63,012 nucleotides of DNA, from contig CAZHXQ010000002.1 of NCBI GenBank assembly GCA_964536465.1, positions 1-63,012 of the forward strand, written 5' to 3'. A program made the position numbers and the translations under genes. The notes under the pieces were generated by a model, which did not search any database, was not told the origin of the DNA, and saw only the letters and a program-made list of their open reading frames with translations. Each line of letters starts with the position of its first letter. The stretch's first letter is position 1. This DNA comes from Mesolinea sp964536465 (lineage in GTDB: Bacteria > Chloroflexota > Anaerolineae > Anaerolineales > Anaerolineaceae). This document shows positions 1 through 8,229 of the stretch, in pieces.

Positions 1-1
1 C

Positions 2-469
2 GAGTTAGTGCAGCAAGACCCCGACGTGTTGGTTTTAAGCTATGACACTGAATTGACCTATCAGAAACTGGTCGATTTCTGTAGTTTTCTCAGACAGGGA
101 CTGCCCTATATCGCCACCCATCCTGACTTAAACTGCCCTTCGCCTGAGGGACCGCTGCCCGATATTGGCGCTTTTATGGCGCTTATTGAAACCAGCACTG
201 GCAGAAGACCCGATTTGGTGTTAGGGAAACCCAATCCGGGAATTGTGCGGGAATTGGCCAGGAATTGGGGTGTGGAAGTCAGCGAGATGCTGATGGTGGG
301 AGACCGACTGTACACTGACATTGCTCTGGGTCAGACTGCGGGGGTGCAAACAGTCCTGGTATTGAGCGGGGAGACCAAACGCTCTGACCTGCCCGGTTCC
401 CCCTTTAAACCCGACCTGATATTTGAGGACCTGGGTGGACTGCTGAAGTTCCTCCAATCCCGGTTGTGA
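2..469 (+). CDS. HAD-superfamily IIA phosphatase, 3' part only
   Basis: The reading frame is open to the left window edge, so this is the C-terminal part of a longer protein (about 155 residues seen). It has the HAD-IIA (NagD / 4-nitrophenylphosphatase-like) layout: a cap-domain tail, then GKPNPGI, which carries the conserved lysine, and then MVGDRLYTDI, the acidic motif that binds Mg2+. The C-terminus (FEDLGGLLKFL) is typical of the family. Such enzymes dephosphorylate small sugar phosphates or nucleotides in the cytoplasm. The substrate cannot be told from this fragment. The GTG at position 8 is an internal valine, not a start. Confidence 0.85.
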   Translation, partial: ELVQQDPDVLVLSYDTELTYQKLVDFCSFLRQGLPYIATHPDLNCPSPEGPLPDIGAFMALIETSTGRRPDLVLGKPNPGIVRELARNWGVEVSEMLMVGDRLYTDIALGQTAGVQTVLVLSGETKRSDLPGSPFKPDLIFEDLGGLLKFLQSRL

Positions 470-486
470 CCAGGAGGCGGTTTTTT
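451..486 (+). terminator. possible intrinsic terminator after the HAD gene
   Basis: CCTCC (451-455) can pair with GGAGG (473-477) around a small inner GGT/ACC hairpin, and six T follow at 481-486. The stem overlaps the end of the coding sequence and is short, so this is a moderate call. Confidence 0.4.
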
Positions 487-567
487 CCGCTTATCAATGG
501 CAGAAACCGGTTTGCGAAGTTTATCAGGGGAGTATGGGTGTAACAATGAAAGGGGGGTAATAAAAAG

Positions 568-638
568 AGGCGACGATGGGAATTGAACCCATGATGAGAG
601 TTTTGCAGACTCCTGCCTTACCGCTTGGCCACGTCGCC
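568..638 (-). tRNA. tRNA-Cys (GCA)
   Basis: The reverse complement folds as a tRNA. The 7-bp acceptor stem is GGCGACG/CGTCGCC, the T arm contains GGTTCAATTCC, the anticodon loop reads CTGCAAA with anticodon GCA, and the discriminator is U as expected for Cys. CCA is not encoded. It lies about 40 bases downstream of tRNA-Gly and is probably co-transcribed with it. Confidence 0.95.
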
Positions 639-676
639 TAAAAAGAAGACTGATAACGTCTGCTATCAGTCTCGAA

Positions 677-749
<73 letters not shown>

Positions 750-791
750 AAGTAATACGCCATATCCGGTTCTGGTGCTGACGTGACCGAG

Positions 792-820
792 ATTTTAGCA
801 TAACAATTTTCAAATGTCAA
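792..820 (-). promoter_or_regulatory. promoter of the tRNA-Gly/tRNA-Cys unit
   Basis: On the minus strand there is a perfect -35 TTGACA (815-820), a 17-base spacer and a -10 TAAAAT (792-797), about 43 bases upstream of tRNA-Gly. This is a strong sigma-70-type promoter and shows that the host uses the TTGACA/TATAAT consensus. I see nothing else in the rest of the gene-free stretch 750-1100. Confidence 0.8.
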
Positions 821-1100
821 ACCTTTGAATGGGTTCAACTGTGAGGAGGTCAGCACATGGTATACACTTTATGAATTACAGTTACTTCTTGTAGAGAAAT
901 AGATGTCTGCAGTTATGGGGGGAAAGAGATCAGGATTTCGACAGCTGAACCAGGTATTGGTATACGTTCTACAGCAAAATTCCACTCTAAAAGAGCGGTT
1001 AGTAAGATTAAGATGACGAAGAGAGGATTGCACATTAATAAATGATCTTTTGTTTAACCAATCAGGATAAAACCGAAAAAAAGGAAAAAAGGAGAAAAGA

Positions 1101-1553
1101 ATGAATAACTACAAGAAGTTTTTGATCATGGTTTTGACCGCAACAGTGATCATGTACGGATTGATGTACTTAAACACCTATGCGTGGGATCACGTATTTT
1201 TCAGTCAAACCCGACTTTTCATGACGCTGATTATGGGCGCGGTCATGGCAATTGTCATGCTGTTATTCATGCGCAACATGTACACCAATAAGCGCGCGAA
1301 TACAGGCATCATTGTCGGCAGCCTGATCCTATTCGCGCTTTCGTTTTGGCTGGTGCGCAGTCAGACGACCGTCGCGGACATATCCTATATGCGGGCAATG
1401 ATCCCTCACCATTCGATCGCAATTTTAACAAGCGAACGTGCTGACATCAAGGACCCGCGTGTGCGCGAAATTGCCGACGAGATCATCGAAGCACAGGTCA
1501 GAGAAATCGCAGAGATGAAGGAATTGCTGGCGGACCTGGAGGGCAAGCAGTAA
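1101..1553 (+). CDS. DUF305 membrane protein
   Basis: 150 residues. Three hydrophobic segments (about residues 8-28, 37-55 and 70-87) are followed by a C-terminal DUF305-type segment containing YMRAMIPHHSIAI and a charged helix. DUF305 is a four-helix module found in membrane or secreted proteins, often with paired His and Met residues suggesting metal binding. The function is not established. The start ATG has a purine-rich GGAG about 8 bases upstream. The rhodanese gene follows 144 bases downstream on the same strand and could share a transcript. Confidence 0.85.
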   Translation: MNNYKKFLIMVLTATVIMYGLMYLNTYAWDHVFFSQTRLFMTLIMGAVMAIVMLLFMRNMYTNKRANTGIIVGSLILFALSFWLVRSQTTVADISYMRAMIPHHSIAILTSERADIKDPRVREIADEIIEAQVREIAEMKELLADLEGKQ

Positions 1554-1697
1554 CAAAGAACGGATTTTTTGAGAAATTTTGCGGTAAGCGATCGTCTTAC
1601 CTCCGGCAGGGAGCGTAAACTAAGCCTGCCCAGAGGAGGCAATAAGGCTGCTGGTCAATAGGTTAATTAACCAAGAATAAAATGGAAGGAAAAAACC

Positions 1698-2168
1698 ATG
1701 CATAAAAAGATTGAGCGGAGAAAAAACCCTGACCGTTCACCCAGTATTCCACAACCTGTGCCTGGGCAGGAGGGTATGGTGATGGTCGACAGCACCTGGG
1801 GCGAACTTCAGCCGATTCAGGTGGCCGAAGGCGTTAAAACAGTGGGTGAATTGGAAGTTATCGAACATATTGAAAAGGGATTGCCGGTCTTCGACGGGCG
1901 AACTGAAGAATATTACCGCGAAGCAACTTTACCGGGAGCACAAAATATCCCTTACACCAAGGCCAAGGAAAGAGTGGGCGAGCTGGACCAGAATCAAATG
2001 AGCATCCTGTTTTGCAACGGCCCCCAGTGTGGACAGTCTCCTCGGGCGATTCGGGCGCTATTGGAAGCCGGTTACCCGGCGGAAAAGTTGATGTATTACC
2101 GCGGGGGGATGCACGATTGGATGACGGTGGGCTTGCCAGTAGAGAGACCTGATTCCGCAGGTCAGTAG
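1698..2168 (+). CDS. rhodanese-like domain protein
   Basis: 156 residues. A basic N-terminus of about 50 residues precedes one rhodanese domain (about 50-150). It has VFDGRTEEYY (the usual D-x-R after the first strand), LPGAQNIPY and the active-site loop ILFCNGPQCGQSPRA, where the first Cys is the expected persulfide-carrying residue. It ends with YYRGGMHDWMTVGLPV, the family's GG-x-x-x-W signature. Single-domain rhodaneses move sulfur from thiosulfate or persulfides to acceptors in the cytoplasm. No signal peptide is seen. GGAAGGA precedes the start. The second Cys in the loop might allow disulfide switching, which is inference. Confidence 0.88.
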   Translation: MHKKIERRKNPDRSPSIPQPVPGQEGMVMVDSTWGELQPIQVAEGVKTVGELEVIEHIEKGLPVFDGRTEEYYREATLPGAQNIPYTKAKERVGELDQNQMSILFCNGPQCGQSPRAIRALLEAGYPAEKLMYYRGGMHDWMTVGLPVERPDSAGQ

Positions 2169-2220
2169 CAAAGAAGCCGCGGCCTCACAGGGCTGAGCGA
2201 GAGAGACCATTCCCAAAGGC

Positions 2221-3237
2221 TCAGCGTGCCTGGTCTTTTCGTGTGACCTTTAAGATACTGATTTTGGTCGGATGGTTGAAAGGAGCCGGGTCTGCCGGGG
2301 GTTGGCTGCGGATGGTTTCGGGATATCCGGTAACGTCCTGAGGGATGTCGATCGTTTGTTCAAGGGAAATGTGCCCTGAGCGGCCCAACTCTTCGATTTC
2401 GCTGATAACCTGTCTACCGGGGACGTAGAGGGCGTTATTGATCAGGATCAGCCGGCCGCCGTGCGCCACCAGCGGTCTGGCCTTGTTGACCAATTTGACC
2501 TGTTCTTTTTGAAGGTCAACCTTGCCGTGCCGCGATTCAGAAAAGAAGGGCGCATCCAGAATCACGATGTCGAACAAGGCTTTGTTTTGTTTGAGGCTGG
2601 CGATGGCTTTGAAGTAATCGCTCTTCCACAGGCGCATCTTGTCGGGCAGGTTATTCAACTGGCGGGACTTTTGCGCGACCGCCAGAAAGCCAGCGTTTGA
2701 GTCTGTTTGCAGCACCTCTGCGGCCTCACCTGCCAGCGCCGCGACGCCCAGCGAACCGGTGTAGGCAAAGAAATTCAAAACCCGCAAGCCCTTTGAGTTT
2801 TGCTTGAGCCAGGCACGCAAATTGCGGGTGTCAAGATAGAAGCTGTCATCCTGATTGAGTCGCAGGTCGATGGCATAACGGACACCGTTTTCGTTGATTT
2901 CTGGGGGCAGCCGCTGACCCAACAACAAGCGTCCTTTTCTTGCTTCCAGGCCTTTGGAGTGACGAGTTTTGAGCAAGATTGACTCTACCTCTTCAACCGT
3001 GGATGTGCAGATTTGAACGACCTGATCTACCAGGGCTGCCAGACTTTCAGGCTGGCGGCTGTGATTGCTGATCAAAAGCGTTTTCCCATAGCGATCAATA
3101 ACCAGTCCGGGTAATCCCTCGTAATACCCATTGAAAAGACGACAGGCATTTGTAAGAGCAGTGTCGTGGTCATTATTACGCTTCTCAAAGCACAGGTTGA
3201 GTTGTTTGGCCAGGTCGGGCTGAGCGATTTTATCCAT
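2221..3237 (-). CDS. class I SAM-dependent rRNA methyltransferase (RlmI-like)
   Basis: 338 residues from the ATG at 3237; a TTG at 3288 would add 17 residues. The N-terminal half (FNGYYEGLPGLVIDRYG, then a strand-rich segment) matches the linker domain of RlmI/RlmL-type enzymes. The C-terminal half has a Rossmann fold with motif I FFAYTGSLGVAAL and motif IV ILDAPFFSE, where the usual DPP is DAP. RlmI makes m5C in 23S rRNA; the exact target here is unknown. The N-terminal PUA domain appears to be absent. No Shine-Dalgarno sequence is visible, but a TAGAAT lies 7 bases before the ATG, which favours the ATG as the start of a leaderless mRNA. Confidence 0.82.
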   Translation of the reverse strand: MDKIAQPDLAKQLNLCFEKRNNDHDTALTNACRLFNGYYEGLPGLVIDRYGKTLLISNHSRQPESLAALVDQVVQICTSTVEEVESILLKTRHSKGLEARKGRLLLGQRLPPEINENGVRYAIDLRLNQDDSFYLDTRNLRAWLKQNSKGLRVLNFFAYTGSLGVAALAGEAAEVLQTDSNAGFLAVAQKSRQLNNLPDKMRLWKSDYFKAIASLKQNKALFDIVILDAPFFSESRHGKVDLQKEQVKLVNKARPLVAHGGRLILINNALYVPGRQVISEIEELGRSGHISLEQTIDIPQDVTGYPETIRSQPPADPAPFNHPTKISILKVTRKDQAR

Positions 3238-3244
3238 GCTGTTT

Positions 3245-3250
3245 ATTCTA
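3245..3250 (-). promoter_or_regulatory. -10 hexamer next to the start codon of the RlmI-like gene
   Basis: TAGAAT on the minus strand is separated by 7 bases from the ATG at 3237. Transcription would then begin at or next to the start codon. I see no good -35. Confidence 0.45.
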
Positions 3251-3350
3251 TTCTCAAATGACTCAAATTTTTCGAAACAATGATACAAAACATGTTTTGA
3301 GGCAAAAGTCGGTATAATCTACTGATACTATAAAACCCCGTGAGGATTAT

Positions 3351-4166
3351 ATGATCGAATTTTTTCAAAACCTGACCCCTTCAATGCAAGCTTTGATTGC
3401 CAGTCTTTTTACCTGGGGGGTGACCGCGTTAGGGGCAGCCGCAGTGTTTTTAGGCAGAGGCGTCAGCCAGAAGCTTCTGGACGGTATGCTGGGCTTCGCT
3501 TCTGGCGTGATGATCGCCGCGAGCTATTTCTCTCTGCTGGCACCGGCCATCGAGATGGCCGAAGGCGGACCTGTCCCCGTTTGGCTTCCGGCTGTGGTTG
3601 GCTTTTTGCTGGGCGGAGCCTTTCTCTACATTATCGATAAGTTATTACCTCATCTTCACCGGGGAGAGAAGCGGCCTGAAGGGGTTAAGAGTTCATGGCA
3701 GCGCAGTGTTTTGCTGGTTTTGGCGATTACCCTACACAATATCCCGGAAGGTCTGGCAATTGGCGTCGCCTTTGGAGCAGCTGCCGCGGTTCCCGGAGGC
3801 GGGCAACTGGGATCCGCAATCGCCCTCGCCTTAGGTATCGGTATACAAAACTTTCCTGAGGGAATGGCAGTTTCGCTTCCCCTGCGCAGGGAAAAAGTGA
3901 GCCGTAGAAAAGCCTTCATGCTGGGGCAACTTTCCGGGGTTGTCGAACCAATCTCTGCCCTTATTGGGGTTTGGGCTGTCTCAATGATGACCGATTTGCT
4001 GCCTTACGCGCTTTCTTTTGCCGCGGGGGCAATGATTTATATTGTGGCAGAAGAGTTGATCCCCGAGTCCAAACAATCGGCCGCACAGGGTCATTCTGAC
4101 ATTCCTACCATCGGTGTGATGTTGGGTTTTGCACTGATGATGTTTTTGGATGTTGCCTTAGGCTAA
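3351..4166 (+). CDS. ZIP-family divalent metal transporter
   Basis: 271 residues with about eight hydrophobic helices. Helix IV carries LHNIPEGLAIG and helix V carries IQNFPEGMAVSLPL. These are the two signature HNxPEG motifs that form the binuclear metal site of ZIP transporters (the ZupT/GufA branch). The protein would import Zn2+ or Fe2+ across the cytoplasmic membrane. The cytoplasmic loop before helix IV contains His residues (LPHLHRGEKRP). The start follows a GTGAGG box, with a TATAAT at 3313-3318. The 3' end overlaps the convergent methyltransferase gene by 4 bases. Confidence 0.93.
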   Translation: MIEFFQNLTPSMQALIASLFTWGVTALGAAAVFLGRGVSQKLLDGMLGFASGVMIAASYFSLLAPAIEMAEGGPVPVWLPAVVGFLLGGAFLYIIDKLLPHLHRGEKRPEGVKSSWQRSVLLVLAITLHNIPEGLAIGVAFGAAAAVPGGGQLGSAIALALGIGIQNFPEGMAVSLPLRREKVSRRKAFMLGQLSGVVEPISALIGVWAVSMMTDLLPYALSFAAGAMIYIVAEELIPESKQSAAQGHSDIPTIGVMLGFALMMFLDVALG

Positions 4167-4903
4167 TCAGCTGGTTTTTCCCAGACCTGATAGAGGGCGA
4201 GATCGCCCTCTTTTCCATCTGAATAAAATTCTTTGACCAGTTGAAGCCCAGTTTTTTGACCGGCTTGTCTGAGATTGTCTGAATCGTAATGATGAATAAA
4301 GCGATAGCGGGGTGGAAGGTTTGGTTCGGCGCGCCAGTCGAGCAGGAGGTCATCCTCACTCAGCTCTTGCTGATCTAACCCAACGACAGACCAGGGTTGG
4401 ATTCGGCAGCTCAACCGCAGGTTATGCTTCACCTGCCAGGTGGATAGATAAAAGCGTCCTGTGAGGTTAAGATTTTCTGCGGCAAACTTAAAGAACCTGT
4501 ATAAATACGGATCAGCGGGGAAATGCTGGATGACTGCAAAGCAGACGATGGCGTCAAAACACGACTGTTTTGAATTGGTTAAAATCTCTGCTGACAAATC
4601 GACCTGCCTGAAGGTGAAGCGGTCTTTTCTGGCTGGCGGGATTTCGGCAGCGGCGTCTCTCAGCAAAGAAGCGCTGTTGTCCAGACCAAGGTATTGACCA
4701 GCATAGTGTGCCTGCAGCAGTGCCTTTGCCAGGTTGCCGTTGCCACAACCAAGGTCAAGCAAGCTTTCTGCCCTGAGCAGCTCGGGAAGCAAGCGGCGTA
4801 TCCCTGGTTGAATCGCGTAGCGGGTGGACGAAAATGATCTCGCGTAGCCATCGTAGAATTGGCGGTTAAGGCTTAACAGCAAATCCAGCGTTTCTTGCTT
4901 CAT
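4163..4903 (-). CDS. class I SAM methyltransferase resembling Trm9/ALKBH8 tRNA methyltransferases
   Basis: 246 residues. The N-terminus (FYDGYARSFSSTRYAIQPGI, about 17-34) resembles the entry motif of eukaryotic Trm9/ALKBH8 (Y-D-x-I-A-x-x-F-S-x-T-R). Motif I is LLDLGCGNGNL (48-58), motif II is YLGLDNS, and the post-IV segment CFAVIQHF (121-128) is like the AVIHHL of Trm9. The C-terminal LLLDWR and RYRFIHHY segments also fit that family. Trm9 methylates cm5U34 to mcm5U34 in tRNA. It is divergent from elp3, which makes cm5U34, with a 195-base shared upstream region. The methyltransferase call is secure; the Trm9-like specificity is inference. There is no Shine-Dalgarno sequence, and an extended -10 lies 6 bases before the ATG. 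Confidence 0.85.
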   Translation of the reverse strand: MKQETLDLLLSLNRQFYDGYARSFSSTRYAIQPGIRRLLPELLRAESLLDLGCGNGNLAKALLQAHYAGQYLGLDNSASLLRDAAAEIPPARKDRFTFRQVDLSAEILTNSKQSCFDAIVCFAVIQHFPADPYLYRFFKFAAENLNLTGRFYLSTWQVKHNLRLSCRIQPWSVVGLDQQELSEDDLLLDWRAEPNLPPRYRFIHHYDSDNLRQAGQKTGLQLVKEFYSDGKEGDLALYQVWEKPAD

Positions 4904-4909
4904 GGCTTG

Positions 4910-4918
4910 ATTTTATCA
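4910..4918 (-). promoter_or_regulatory. extended -10 of the Trm9-like methyltransferase gene
   Basis: TGATAAAAT on the minus strand (TG-n plus TAAAAT) ends 6 bases before the start codon. This suggests a leaderless transcript with the start codon at or near +1. Confidence 0.5.
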
Positions 4919-5061
4919 GCAGTCTGAAAGCCGGATCTTGCTGTATGGTTGGTCGCTGTTTTGACCGGCTGGTTCACAGCAGAGCATAAAGCTGCCGTCT
5001 GATTACCGGAGCTGATCCTTGTGGGGGGGCTGCCGAATTGCGGCAGGGTTAACGACCAGGT

Positions 5062-5090
5062 TTGGAATCTGGCAGGCCTTGATGTAGAAT
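5062..5090 (+). promoter_or_regulatory. elp3 promoter
   Basis: -35 TTGGAA (5062-5067), a 17-base spacer, and -10 TAGAAT (5085-5090), which ends 8 bases before the chosen ATG. The spacing predicts a transcript start at the ATG itself, and no Shine-Dalgarno sequence is present. Confidence 0.6.
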
Positions 5091-5098
5091 ACCCCTGT

Positions 5099-6724
5099 AT
5101 GAAAACGAATGAACGTGAACTCTGGCGCAAGAAGCGGGAGCACTCTAAGGAGGACATCGCTCTTGCATATAAAATTCTTGAGGAAATCAGGCAGGGCGCT
5201 GACGCTCGCAAAGCGCTGCGCGCCAACCCGCTGCCTGGTGGACGAGGTTTCCTGGCAAAGCACGCCCTGGTAGCCGCATACCGTGAAAAGGTCCGTCTGG
5301 GAGATTGGGAAGACGACCCCGTGCTTCTGGCGAAAATCCGCATGAAGCCGATTCGGACGCTATCGGGCGTGACTACCATCACTGTTTTGACCAAACCCTA
5401 CCCCTGCCCGGGAGAGTGCATTTTCTGTCCGACGGAAGAAGGGCTGCCTCAAAGCTATCTGTCTGACGAACCTGGCGCCCGGCGGGGAGTTGAGCATGCT
5501 TTTGACCCATACACCCAGGTCACTTCGCGGCTCAAGGCGCTGCACGAGGTGGGTCACCCAACTGACAAGATTGAGCTTTTGATTCTCGGCGGCAGCTGGA
5601 ACGCTTACCCAGCACGCTATCGTGAGTGGTTTATCCGACGCTGTTTCGAAGCGCTTAACCAGGAGAATCCCAATGACGATCTGGGCGAGGTAGATCTTGC
5701 GGAAGTGCAAGAAACCAACAGTCAGGGACGCCACCGCAATGTGGGGTTGGTGATCGAAACCAGGCCAGACCTGATCACGATCGAAAACCTGATTGAAATG
5801 CGCCGTCAGGGGGTCACTAAACTGCAGCTGGGTATTCAGAGCATGGACGATCGCATTCTGGAGCTCAACCGACGCGGTCACAGCGCGGTAGAGGCTGAAG
5901 AAGCAGTGAGACTGGTCAGAGCCGCTGGCTTCAAGGTGGTGGTGCACTGGATGCCTAACCTGTTGGGAGCCACGCCGGAGTCGGACCGTGCAGATTTTGC
6001 CCGCCTTTGGCGCGAGGGCGGCATCAACCCGGACGAGTTGAAAATCTATCCCTGCCAACTGCTGCGCAATTCCGAACTCTATCAATACTGGCAGCGCGGC
6101 GAATATAAGCCCTACACAGAAAACGAACTGATCGACCTTCTGGCAGATATCAAGCCCACTGTGCCCCGCTTTTGCCGCATTAATCGTGTCATCCGTGACA
6201 TCCCATCCACACATGTGGTGGAGGGAAATCGCAATACCAGCTTGCGCCAGGATGTGGTTCTGGAAATGCGCAAGCGGTCAACAGCCTGCCAATGCATCCG
6301 CTGTCGGGAGATTCGCAAGGGCAAGATCGGGGACCGCGATCTGGTTTTTGATGACCAAATTTACCAGGCGGGCTGGGCGGAAGAACATTTTCTGTCTTTC
6401 AATACCCATAATGACCACATTGTCGGTTTTTTGAGGCTCTCGCTGCCTGGTAAGGAGCGCTTTTTCCCTGTGGGGGAGCTGGAGGATGCCGCCATCATCA
6501 GGGAAGTGCATGTCTATGGGCAGTCAATTGAAGTTGGCAGCGAAGAAGCCGGCTCGGCTCAGCACCGCGGTCTGGGCAGCAGCCTGATCGAGAAGGCGGC
6601 GGAAATTGCCCGATCGAAAGGCTACCAAAAATTGACCGTGATCTCAGCGGTCGGCACGCGACAGTATTATGCTCCCCGTGGTTTCGAATTGGGTGAGCTC
6701 TATATGGTCAGAAAGTTAACCTGA
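5099..6724 (+). CDS. elp3: Elp3-type tRNA uridine-34 carboxymethyltransferase (radical SAM / acetyltransferase)
   Basis: 541 residues from the ATG at 5099. A frame open further upstream would add 26 unconserved residues, and the promoter ends just before 5099. Residues about 90-370 form a radical SAM domain with YPCPGECIFCP; C103, C107 and C110 bind the 4Fe-4S cluster. Residues about 390-541 form a GNAT-type acetyltransferase domain with REVHVYGQS, QHRGLGSSLIEKA and QYYAPRGFEL. Elp3 uses acetyl-CoA and SAM to form cm5U at the tRNA wobble position. Bacterial Elp3 works without the other Elongator subunits; the enzyme from Dehalococcoides, also Chloroflexota, is a studied example. No other Elongator gene is nearby. 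The divergent neighbour is a Trm9-like methyltransferase. Confidence 0.95.
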   Translation: MKTNERELWRKKREHSKEDIALAYKILEEIRQGADARKALRANPLPGGRGFLAKHALVAAYREKVRLGDWEDDPVLLAKIRMKPIRTLSGVTTITVLTKPYPCPGECIFCPTEEGLPQSYLSDEPGARRGVEHAFDPYTQVTSRLKALHEVGHPTDKIELLILGGSWNAYPARYREWFIRRCFEALNQENPNDDLGEVDLAEVQETNSQGRHRNVGLVIETRPDLITIENLIEMRRQGVTKLQLGIQSMDDRILELNRRGHSAVEAEEAVRLVRAAGFKVVVHWMPNLLGATPESDRADFARLWREGGINPDELKIYPCQLLRNSELYQYWQRGEYKPYTENELIDLLADIKPTVPRFCRINRVIRDIPSTHVVEGNRNTSLRQDVVLEMRKRSTACQCIRCREIRKGKIGDRDLVFDDQIYQAGWAEEHFLSFNTHNDHIVGFLRLSLPGKERFFPVGELEDAAIIREVHVYGQSIEVGSEEAGSAQHRGLGSSLIEKAAEIARSKGYQKLTVISAVGTRQYYAPRGFELGELYMVRKLT

Positions 6725-6965
6725 GGGCTGCCGGGGTTTGCCGCCTCGTCTTTATCTCACCCCAACAAGGGTCACACACAAGTCGGTTCAAAATGACAGT
6801 CTGGAATGGCGATGCTGGAATTGCTCGTGAAAAAAAACAGCACGCGATTTGCGCTTTTCCCCGCCAGTTGGCTGAGCCCTGAGAGTAAACGAACTATCGA
6901 CCAAACTCAGTGCCCCTTTTTCTTTTGAAAAGAGGCACTCATTAAAACTAATTTTCGGAGCGAAC

Positions 6966-7646
6966 TTAACCGCTTTTGCGGGGCATGAAGCCCATAATTC
7001 GGGCGGCAAACGAAGCGGTATTTAACGACTGCAGCCATACTTTACCAGGACCTTCCAACACGCTCAGGAAAAGACCTTCGCCACCAAACAGGATGTTGGT
7101 AAATCCTTTGACTGTTTCGACATCATACTTGACTTCCGATTCGAAAAAGGCGATGTTGCCTGTGTCGACCTTGACGCGCTGCCCAGCTTGAAGTTCCATC
7201 TCAACAATGGATCCATCCAGCTCAAGGAAGACCATGCCCTGACCGCTGAGCCGCTGCATCAGGAAGCCCTCGCCGCCGAACAAACCGGTCTTCAGTTTGG
7301 TGACGTAGGTTGAGAGCTCAACAGAAGGCTGCGCGCAAAGAAAGGCGCTCTTCTGAGCGATATATTGTTTGCGACCATCCAGCTGCAGGGCGCGGATTTC
7401 ACCGGGCATGGTGGTGGTTAGGGTGATCTCAGCGCCAGGAGCCTGAGAGGTATAGGTGGCCATGAACAGCGACTCACCGGTCAGCATGCGACCGAGACCC
7501 TTCATCATCCCTCCACGGACGTTGGTTTCCATTTTGAAATGGTCACTCATCCAACTCATTCCGCCAGACTGAGTATAGATACTTTCGCCGGCATCGAGCT
7601 GCAGGGTCAAACCAGGCAGTTTATCACCAAAAACTTTGTACTTCAT
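6966..7646 (-). CDS. AIM24 / TIGR00266 family protein
   Basis: 226 residues with no signal peptide. It shows the family's opening (KVFGDKLPGLTLQLDAGESIYTQSG), the GGMMKGLGRMLTGES segment, GQGMVFLELDGS and the C-terminal GGEGLFLSVLEGPGKVWLQS. The fold is a trypsin-inhibitor-like beta barrel. Biochemical function is unknown in bacteria; the yeast member is a mitochondrial protein. GGAGG precedes the ATG. It lies 64 bases downstream of rpiB on the same strand and may be co-transcribed. Confidence 0.88.
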   Translation of the reverse strand: MKYKVFGDKLPGLTLQLDAGESIYTQSGGMSWMSDHFKMETNVRGGMMKGLGRMLTGESLFMATYTSQAPGAEITLTTTMPGEIRALQLDGRKQYIAQKSAFLCAQPSVELSTYVTKLKTGLFGGEGFLMQRLSGQGMVFLELDGSIVEMELQAGQRVKVDTGNIAFFESEVKYDVETVKGFTNILFGGEGLFLSVLEGPGKVWLQSLNTASFAARIMGFMPRKSG

Positions 7647-7710
7647 ATAAAACCTCCATTTGGTCTATTAAATCCAGGGGCTTGGTGCCACTGTAGATTT
7701 TTTTACAAGA

Positions 7711-8229
7711 TTATTCGCTGTCGAGAGCGGGTTCTTCAGGCTGCTGTTCATCCGTGGGGTCAGAATGGGGTTCAACCCCCGGCAGCAGGTTGCGCTGTTC
7801 GATTCGGGTGATCATATCCACACGACGTTGATGACGCCCACCTTCAAAAGAAGCGTTCAGCCAGCCTTCGGTGATCAGCGTTGCCAGACCTCCGGCAACC
7901 ACACGGGCTCCAAAGCAGAGTACGTTAGCGTTGTTATGGCGTTTGGCCAGGATGGCAGAATAGGGTTCACTGACAGCAGCAGCACGAATCCCGGGGAATT
8001 TGTTGGCAGAAATTGACATGCCAATGCCTGTGCCGCAAATCAGGATTCCACGGTCAAACTGACCGGAAAGGATGGCCTTGGATACCAGTTCAGCCACGCG
8101 CGGATAATCCGCGCTTTCACTGGTAAAGGTGCCAAAGTCTTCAAAAGGGATCATGCGGTTGTCCAGATAGTTCTTGATTGTTTCTTTAAGCGCTAAGCCT
8201 GTGTGATCACAGCCAATTGCAATTTTCAT
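7711..8229 (-). CDS. rpiB: ribose-5-phosphate isomerase B
   Basis: 172 residues from the ATG at 8229, which has GAGGTGACC in front; a GTG two codons upstream lacks that spacing. It interconverts ribose 5-phosphate and ribulose 5-phosphate in the pentose phosphate pathway. Family motifs are IAIGCDHTGLALKE at the N-terminus, GILICGTGIGMSISANKFPGIRAA (anion hole and catalytic Cys) and the NNANVLCFGARVV strand. The last 25 or so residues are acidic and unconserved, making it longer than the usual 145-150. rpe, which acts on the same ribulose 5-phosphate pool, is about 50 kb away in this window. Confidence 0.93.
   Translation of the reverse strand: MKIAIGCDHTGLALKETIKNYLDNRMIPFEDFGTFTSESADYPRVAELVSKAILSGQFDRGILICGTGIGMSISANKFPGIRAAAVSEPYSAILAKRHNNANVLCFGARVVAGGLATLITEGWLNASFEGGRHQRRVDMITRIEQRNLLPGVEPHSDPTDEQQPEEPALDSE

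Noticed and set aside
5360..6214. Minus-strand frame of 284 codons inside elp3
   Set aside because: It is antisense to a strongly conserved gene, with no domain pattern and no ribosome binding site.
6905..6960. Hairpin GTGCCCCTTTT / AAAAGAGGCAC downstream of the AIM24 gene
   Set aside because: The stem has a mismatch and no T-run on the minus strand, so I do not call it a terminator.
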